From: Actinomarinicola tropica
GTDB lineage: Bacteria; Actinomycetota; Acidimicrobiia; Acidimicrobiales; SKKL01
NCBI RefSeq assembly: GCF_009650215.1
Contig: NZ_CP045851.1
Location: forward strand, 1,887,001 to 1,951,000
Direction of reading: 5' to 3'
Length of the DNA stretch: 64,000 bases
Shown: positions 60,031 to 64,000 of the stretch, one piece after another
Position numbering within the stretch: the stretch's first letter is position 1
How the letters are laid out: each line of letters starts with the position of its first letter
Program-made: the position numbers and the translations under genes
The notes under the pieces: generated by a model
Seen by the model: only the letters and a program-made list of their open reading frames with translations
Told to the model about the DNA's origin: nothing
Databases searched by the model: none

Positions 60031-61023
60031 ATGCCCGTCGCCGTCGGTCACGCCACGCCCACCCACGAGATGTGGAGCCGGCTGCGACGCCCGTTCGACA
60101 CGCCCGAGGTCGTCGACGCCGCGCTCGGGCTGTCCGAGGAGGTCATCGACCAGCTGATCGGCAGCCGGCTGGCCTCCGGTGACGGGGCGGAGCGGCTCCT
60201 CGCCCGCATGCCGGTCATCTCACGGGCGCTCTCGACCGCCATCCAGAAGCGGCCGGAGCGCTGCAGCGGCGAGCTGCGGGGCCCGGTCCTCTGGAGCGAG
60301 ACGATGGCGGCGCGCGGCGCGAGCTACGCCGCCGAGGACGTGTTCGTGTGCGCCGTCCCGCGGCGGCACTACGACACCGACGAGAACCGGATCCTGGTGG
60401 CGGCCCTGGTGGCGATCCGCGACGCCGGGCGGGCCACCGACGCCCTGCCGGCCGACGCCTACGACGACGAGGTCCTGCGGCTGGCCCGCGCGAACGGCCA
60501 GAAGGCCGACCGCTGGCTGCACACCCAGCACCTGATCACGGTGCCGCGGACCCGTCCCACGCCGCGGGAGATCCGCCGGGTGCGCGCCGGGAGCCGCAAG
60601 GGGACCTACACGCCGGCCGTGCGCGTCCTCGAGGAGGCGCTCGAGCCGCTCACGGTCGACGACCTCCTCCCCTACTGCGACCGCCGGACCCGCGCCCAGC
60701 ACGCCGTCCTCGTCGGCCTGGCGGCGCGCCTGGAGGCACGAGGGCAGCGGGTGCCGCACCTGCGTGCTCGCGACGGCGTCCTGCGGGCCGGCCCGCTCGA
60801 GTACCGCCACCCTCGCCTGCGCGGCGCCAACGCCGGGCTCCACGGCATCCTCCTCGGGGACGTCCTCGTCGACGTGCCGCCCGCCGGCGCGATGGCCCGA
60901 CGGGACGTCGTCGTCGACTCGCTGCGGAGCCGAGCCGAGGGACGCCGCGTCGTCGCCGTGTTCGACGACGACGACCTGGATCGCGCCGTCGAGCTGTGGG
61001 CGGGCCCGCCCGCCGTGCCCTGA
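60031..61023 (+). CDS. McrC/DUF2357-like partner of the AAA+ ATPase, no nuclease motif seen
   Basis: 330 residues. RGPVLWSETMAARG (83-96) followed by VCAVPRRHYDTDENRILVAA (106-125) resembles the region of McrC/DUF2357-type proteins that binds the McrB-like hexamer. A basic Arg-rich middle (175-190) and a C-terminal alpha/beta end (RDVVVDSLRSRAEGRRVVAV, then FDDDDLDRAVELW) follow. A PD-(D/E)xK nuclease signature was searched for by eye and not found, so cleavage by this subunit is doubtful. ATG 8 nt after the ATPase stop; converges on typA with 4 bp between. Confidence 0.55.
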   Translation: MPVAVGHATPTHEMWSRLRRPFDTPEVVDAALGLSEEVIDQLIGSRLASGDGAERLLARMPVISRALSTAIQKRPERCSGELRGPVLWSETMAARGASYAAEDVFVCAVPRRHYDTDENRILVAALVAIRDAGRATDALPADAYDDEVLRLARANGQKADRWLHTQHLITVPRTRPTPREIRRVRAGSRKGTYTPAVRVLEEALEPLTVDDLLPYCDRRTRAQHAVLVGLAARLEARGQRVPHLRARDGVLRAGPLEYRHPRLRGANAGLHGILLGDVLVDVPPAGAMARRDVVVDSLRSRAEGRRVVAVFDDDDLDRAVELWAGPPAVP

Positions 61024-61027
61024 GCGG

Positions 61028-62845
61028 CTAGGACCGGCCGAGCCGGCGGCGGTCCTGCTCGCGCAGGACGCGCTTGCGCAACCGGAGGTTCGAGGGCGTG
61101 ACCTCGACGAGCTCGTCGTCGGCGATCCACTCGATGCACGACTCGAGGGTGAGCTGGCGCGGCGGGGTCAGCTTGATGGCGTCGTCCGACGCGTGCGTGC
61201 GGATGTTCGTCTTCTGCTTCTCGCGGGTGACGTTCACCTGCATCTCGTCGCCCCGCGCCGACTCGCCGATGATCATGCCCTCGTAGACGGTCTCGCCCGG
61301 GCCGATGAACATCTCGCCCCGCTGCTGCAGGTTGTCGAGGGCGTAGCCGGTGGAGGTGCCGGAGCGGTCGGCGATCATGGCGCCGCCGCTTCGGGTGGGG
61401 AGCTCCCCGACCCACGGGATCCAGCCCTCGTGGTGCTGGTGCATCAGGGCGGTGCCGCGGGTGGCGGTGAGCAGGAGGGATCGGAAGCCGAGGAGGCCGC
61501 GGGACGGCGCCTCGATGGTGATGATCGTGCGTCCGGCATCGCCCGGCCGGAGGTCGGAGACCCGGCCCTTGCGGGGTGCCACCGCCTGGGTGACGGTGCC
61601 GACGAAGTCGTCGGGGACGTCGATCACGGCGTGCTCGAGGGGCTCGTGGCGGCGGCCGTCGATCTCGCGCTCGAGCACCTCCGGGCGGCTCACCTGCAGC
61701 TCGTAGCCCTCGCGGCGCATGCTCTCGATGAGGACGGCCAGCTGCAGCTCGCCGCGCGCCGCGACCTCGATGATGTCGGGCGAGTCGGTCTCGGCGAGGC
61801 GGATCGAGACGTTGCCGAGCACCTCGCGCTCGAGGCGCTCGCGCAGGTGGCGGGAGGTGAGGTACTTGCCCTCCTTGCCGGCGAGCGGCGACGTGTTCAC
61901 CCCGAACGTCATCCGCATGACCGGTTCGTCGACGGTGAGGCGCGGGAGCGGCTGCGGGTCGGCGGCGTCGGCCAGGGTGTCGCCGATCTCGACCTCGGGG
62001 AAGCCGGCCAGCACGAACAGGTCGCCGGCGGCGCGCTCCTCGACCTCGACCCTGCTGACGCCCTCGACGCCGAGCAGCTGGCTCAGCCGTCGACGGACGA
62101 GCTCGTCGTCCTCGCCGCAGAGCGCGACCTGGTCGCCCTTGCGGAGTCGCCCGTTGATGACCCGTCCGACCGCGAGGCGGCCGAGGTAGTCCGAGGCGTC
62201 GAGGTTGGTGACGATGGCCTGGAGCGGGGCGTCCGGGTCGCCGGCCGGGGGCGGGACGGTGTCGATCAGCGTCTGCAGGAGCGGCCGGAGGTCGGCGTCC
62301 TCGCCGGGCATGCCCAGGCCGACGACGCTGCGGCCCTCACGGGCGACCGCGGAGATCACGGGGAACTCGATGTGGTGGTCGTCGGCGTCGAGGTCCATGA
62401 ACAGCTGGTAGACCTCGTCGAGCACCTCGGCGGGGCGGGCGTCGCCACGGTCCACCTTGTTGAGCACCACGACGGCGGGCAGGCCGATCGCGAGCGCCTT
62501 CGACAGGACGTAGCGGGTCTGGGGCAGGGGCCCCTCGGCGGCGTCCACCAGGAGCAGCACGCCGTCGACCATCGTGAGCGCCCGCTCGACCTCGCCGCCG
62601 AAGTCGGCGTGCCCCGGGGTGTCGACGAGGTTGATCCGCACGCCCTCCCAGGTGATCGAGGCCGCCTTCGCGAGGATCGTGATGCCCCGCTCGCGCTCCT
62701 GGTCGCCGGAGTCGAGGACGCGCTCGGCCACCGCCTCGTTCTCGCGGAAGGTTCCCGCCGCCTTCAGGAGGGCGTCGACGAGGGTGGTCTTGCCGTGGTC
62801 GACGTGGGCGACGATGGCGACGTTGCGGAGGCTGGTGGGAGGCAC
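61028..62845 (-). CDS. typA: Translational GTPase TypA/BipA
   Basis: 605-residue ribosome-associated GTPase important in stress and cold growth. G1 AHVDHGKT (13-20), G2 region [14 protein letters not shown]3 DTPGHADF, G4 NKVD. Domain II beta barrel ([20 protein letters not shown]) and EF-G-like domains follow, with the TypA-specific C-terminus ([39 protein letters not shown] in near form). GTG start; -10 box TAGCAT about 10 nt upstream. Confidence 0.95.
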   Translation of the reverse strand: MPPTSLRNVAIVAHVDHGKTTLVDALLKAAGTFRENEAVAERVLDSGDQERERGITILAKAASITWEGVRINLVDTPGHADFGGEVERALTMVDGVLLLVDAAEGPLPQTRYVLSKALAIGLPAVVVLNKVDRGDARPAEVLDEVYQLFMDLDADDHHIEFPVISAVAREGRSVVGLGMPGEDADLRPLLQTLIDTVPPPAGDPDAPLQAIVTNLDASDYLGRLAVGRVINGRLRKGDQVALCGEDDELVRRRLSQLLGVEGVSRVEVEERAAGDLFVLAGFPEVEIGDTLADAADPQPLPRLTVDEPVMRMTFGVNTSPLAGKEGKYLTSRHLRERLEREVLGNVSIRLAETDSPDIIEVAARGELQLAVLIESMRREGYELQVSRPEVLEREIDGRRHEPLEHAVIDVPDDFVGTVTQAVAPRKGRVSDLRPGDAGRTIITIEAPSRGLLGFRSLLLTATRGTALMHQHHEGWIPWVGELPTRSGGAMIADRSGTSTGYALDNLQQRGEMFIGPGETVYEGMIIGESARGDEMQVNVTREKQKTNIRTHASDDAIKLTPPRQLTLESCIEWIADDELVEVTPSNLRLRKRVLREQDRRRLGRS

Positions 62846-62854
62846 GAAGGGGAG

Positions 62855-62860
62855 ATGCTA
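62855..62860 (-). promoter_or_regulatory. -10 box TAGCAT of typA
   Basis: TAGCAT on the minus strand ends 10 nt from the GTG at 62845; very short leader. Confidence 0.4.
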
Positions 62861-62881
62861 CCGGTCTGGTAGGAAGGCTCC

Positions 62882-62917
62882 ATGCACACGAGGCCGGGAG
62901 CTGACGCCAGGCGATGA
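62882..62917 (+). CDS. Possible 11-codon leader peptide upstream of the ClC gene
   Basis: ATG with AGGAAGG five nt upstream, reading [11 protein letters not shown] then stop. Its TGA overlaps the ATG of the ClC gene (ATGA), while the ClC gene itself has only a weak ribosome-binding site, so translation may be coupled. Short enough to arise by chance. Confidence 0.3.
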   Translation: MHTRPGADARR

Positions 62918-64000
62918 CGGCGAACGCGTCTCGCCTCCTCCTCGCGGCCATCCTCACCGGCATCCTCGTCGGGCTCACGGTCGCCGGGTTCGAGTGGCTG
63001 ACGACCGAGCTCGTGCTCCACGCGCTGCTCGAACGCCCGACGTGGCAGCTCGCCCTCGCCCCGGGCGTCGGCCTCGTGACCTGCGCCCTCCTCCTCCGCT
63101 GGGTGGCCGGCGGCGCAGGTCCGAGCACGTCGGACGAGTACGTCCGCGAGTTCCACGCCCGCAGCCCACGGCTCCCGATCCGCCAGATGCCGGGGAAGCT
63201 GCTCGCCGGCGTGGCCACGATCGGGTCCGGCGGCGCCCTCGGGCTGGAGGGCCCCTCGGTCTACGCCGGCTCGACGCTCGGCCTCGAGGTCTCCGCCCGC
63301 CTGCGGCGCTGGTTGGCTCTCGACGACGCCCGCCTCCTGCTCTCCGCGGGCGCGGCCGCGGGCATCGCCGCCGTCTTCCAGACGCCGGCGACCGGCGTGA
63401 TCTTCGCCCTGGAGTCCCCCTACAAGGACGACGTCGCCCGCCGGGCGCTGCTCCCCGCCCTGCTCGCGTCCGCGGCCAGCTACATCACCTTCGTCGTCGT
63501 GCTCCAGCCCGAGGACGCCCTCCCCGTGCTCGGCCTGCGCCCCGGCCCGATCGAGGCGACCGAGCTGATCGGCGCCGCGATCCTCGGGGTGCTGGCCGGC
63601 CTGTTCGGGCGGGGGACGGCGTGGATGGTGACGGTCACGAAGGAGATCGTCGGCCGGGTCCGCCTGCGGTACAGGATCGTGGTCGCCGCGACGGTGCTCG
63701 CCGCCCTCGTCGTCGTCAGCGAGGCGCTCTTCGAGGCGCCCCTGTCGCTCGGACCCGGCATCCAGGCCATCGAGTGGGTGACCGACCCGGAGCGGTCGCT
63801 CACCCTGATCGCCGCGCTCTTCGTCGTCCGCATCCTCGCCACGCTCTCGACCCTCGGGGGGAGCGGGTCGGGTGGGCTGTTCATCCCCCTGGTCGTCCAG
63901 GGCGTCATCCTCGGTCGGTTCGTCGGCGGTCTGCTGCCGGGCACCGAGGCGTCCTCGAGCCTCTGGCCCACGCTGGGCCTGGCTGCCTTCCTCGGCGCCG
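62914..64000 (+). CDS. ClC-family chloride channel/transporter, 3' end beyond the window
   Basis: At least 362 residues, open to the window edge. About ten hydrophobic helices. The ClC anion-site segments are seen as [11 protein letters not shown] (in place of GSGIP), [16 protein letters not shown] (GxEGP with the gating Glu, Arg replaced by Leu), [16 protein letters not shown] and [15 protein letters not shown] (GxFxP). Likely exchanges or conducts chloride or another halide. ATG at 62914 overlaps a possible leader peptide stop. No CBS domain can be judged because the end is missing. Confidence 0.9.
   Translation, partial: MTANASRLLLAAILTGILVGLTVAGFEWLTTELVLHALLERPTWQLALAPGVGLVTCALLLRWVAGGAGPSTSDEYVREFHARSPRLPIRQMPGKLLAGVATIGSGGALGLEGPSVYAGSTLGLEVSARLRRWLALDDARLLLSAGAAAGIAAVFQTPATGVIFALESPYKDDVARRALLPALLASAASYITFVVVLQPEDALPVLGLRPGPIEATELIGAAILGVLAGLFGRGTAWMVTVTKEIVGRVRLRYRIVVAATVLAALVVVSEALFEAPLSLGPGIQAIEWVTDPERSLTLIAALFVVRILATLSTLGGSGSGGLFIPLVVQGVILGRFVGGLLPGTEASSSLWPTLGLAAFLGA

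Overview
The window is very GC-rich, densely coded DNA from an actinobacterium, most probably class Acidimicrobiia. The class-level placement is an inference from gene content and protein resemblance; the species cannot be read from the sequence. The evidence is a complete Pup-proteasome locus (arc, dop, pup, prcB, prcA, pafA, pafBC), tatB-tatC-helY next to it in an order resembling the Mycobacterium proteasome neighbourhood, a DUF4193 gene, many GTG starts, short 4-bp ATGA/GTGA overlaps inside operons, and an actinobacterial-type LexA box. No rRNA, tRNA, CRISPR array, insertion sequence or prophage was recognised, and no non-coding gap exceeds about 170 bp.

Layout. 0.1-9.1 kb: scattered metabolic and housekeeping genes (histidine phosphatase, lipoprotein, nitronate monooxygenase-like protein, lone AAA/STAND ATPase, a charged low-complexity protein, HAD phosphatase, enoyl-CoA hydratase) and a four-gene operon (DUF4193, helical protein, GNAT, NUDIX). 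9.2-17.0 kb: a double-length ThyX-like thymidylate synthase, an M20 amidohydrolase and the zinc-ribbon/small membrane protein/tatB/tatC/helY/YegS-C-like operon. 17.1-28.0 kb: GDPD, lepB and the Pup-proteasome region. Here Pup is ligated to targets by PafA, removed by Dop, and tagged proteins are unfolded by Arc into the PrcBA core; PafBC are WYL regulators. 28.1-35.0 kb: a ferredoxin, a fused MalF/MalG-like permease without visible EAA loops, a 1229-residue tandem diguanylate cyclase and a MalK/UgpC-type ATPase. 35.1-39.7 kb: a T-loop tRNA-modification operon (ttuB-like, ttuA-like, trmI) with a MarP-like membrane protease, then three small membrane-associated genes and a LON-domain protein. 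39.8-49.1 kb: MFS exporter, PBP4-type DacB, ADP-forming acyl-CoA synthetase subunits, a TetR regulator divergent from an alpha/beta hydrolase, NagA, a hypothetical and a FIST protein. 49.1-54.1 kb: transketolase, transaldolase, 6-phosphogluconolactonase and a LOG-family protein. 54.1-64.0 kb: DUF6886-like protein, SOS-controlled dinB, a DUF222/HNH protein, a P-loop kinase, a Cys-rich protein followed by a McrB-like AAA+ ATPase and a McrC/DUF2357-like partner, TypA, and a ClC channel cut by the window end.

The most unusual signals are: (1) the Cys-rich/McrB-like/McrC-like three-gene operon without a visible nuclease motif; (2) a recurrent -10 box (TANNNT) placed 7-8 nt upstream of start codons, implying widespread leaderless transcription, with three cases in which the TAG stop of the upstream gene forms the first half of the -10; (3) a ThyX fusion whose signature motif is split between its two halves; (4) a sulfur carrier with residues after its GG, beside the proteasome region; (5) the tandem cyclase and the EAA-less fused permease. 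No rho-independent terminator with a T-run was seen; convergent genes mostly abut or overlap.
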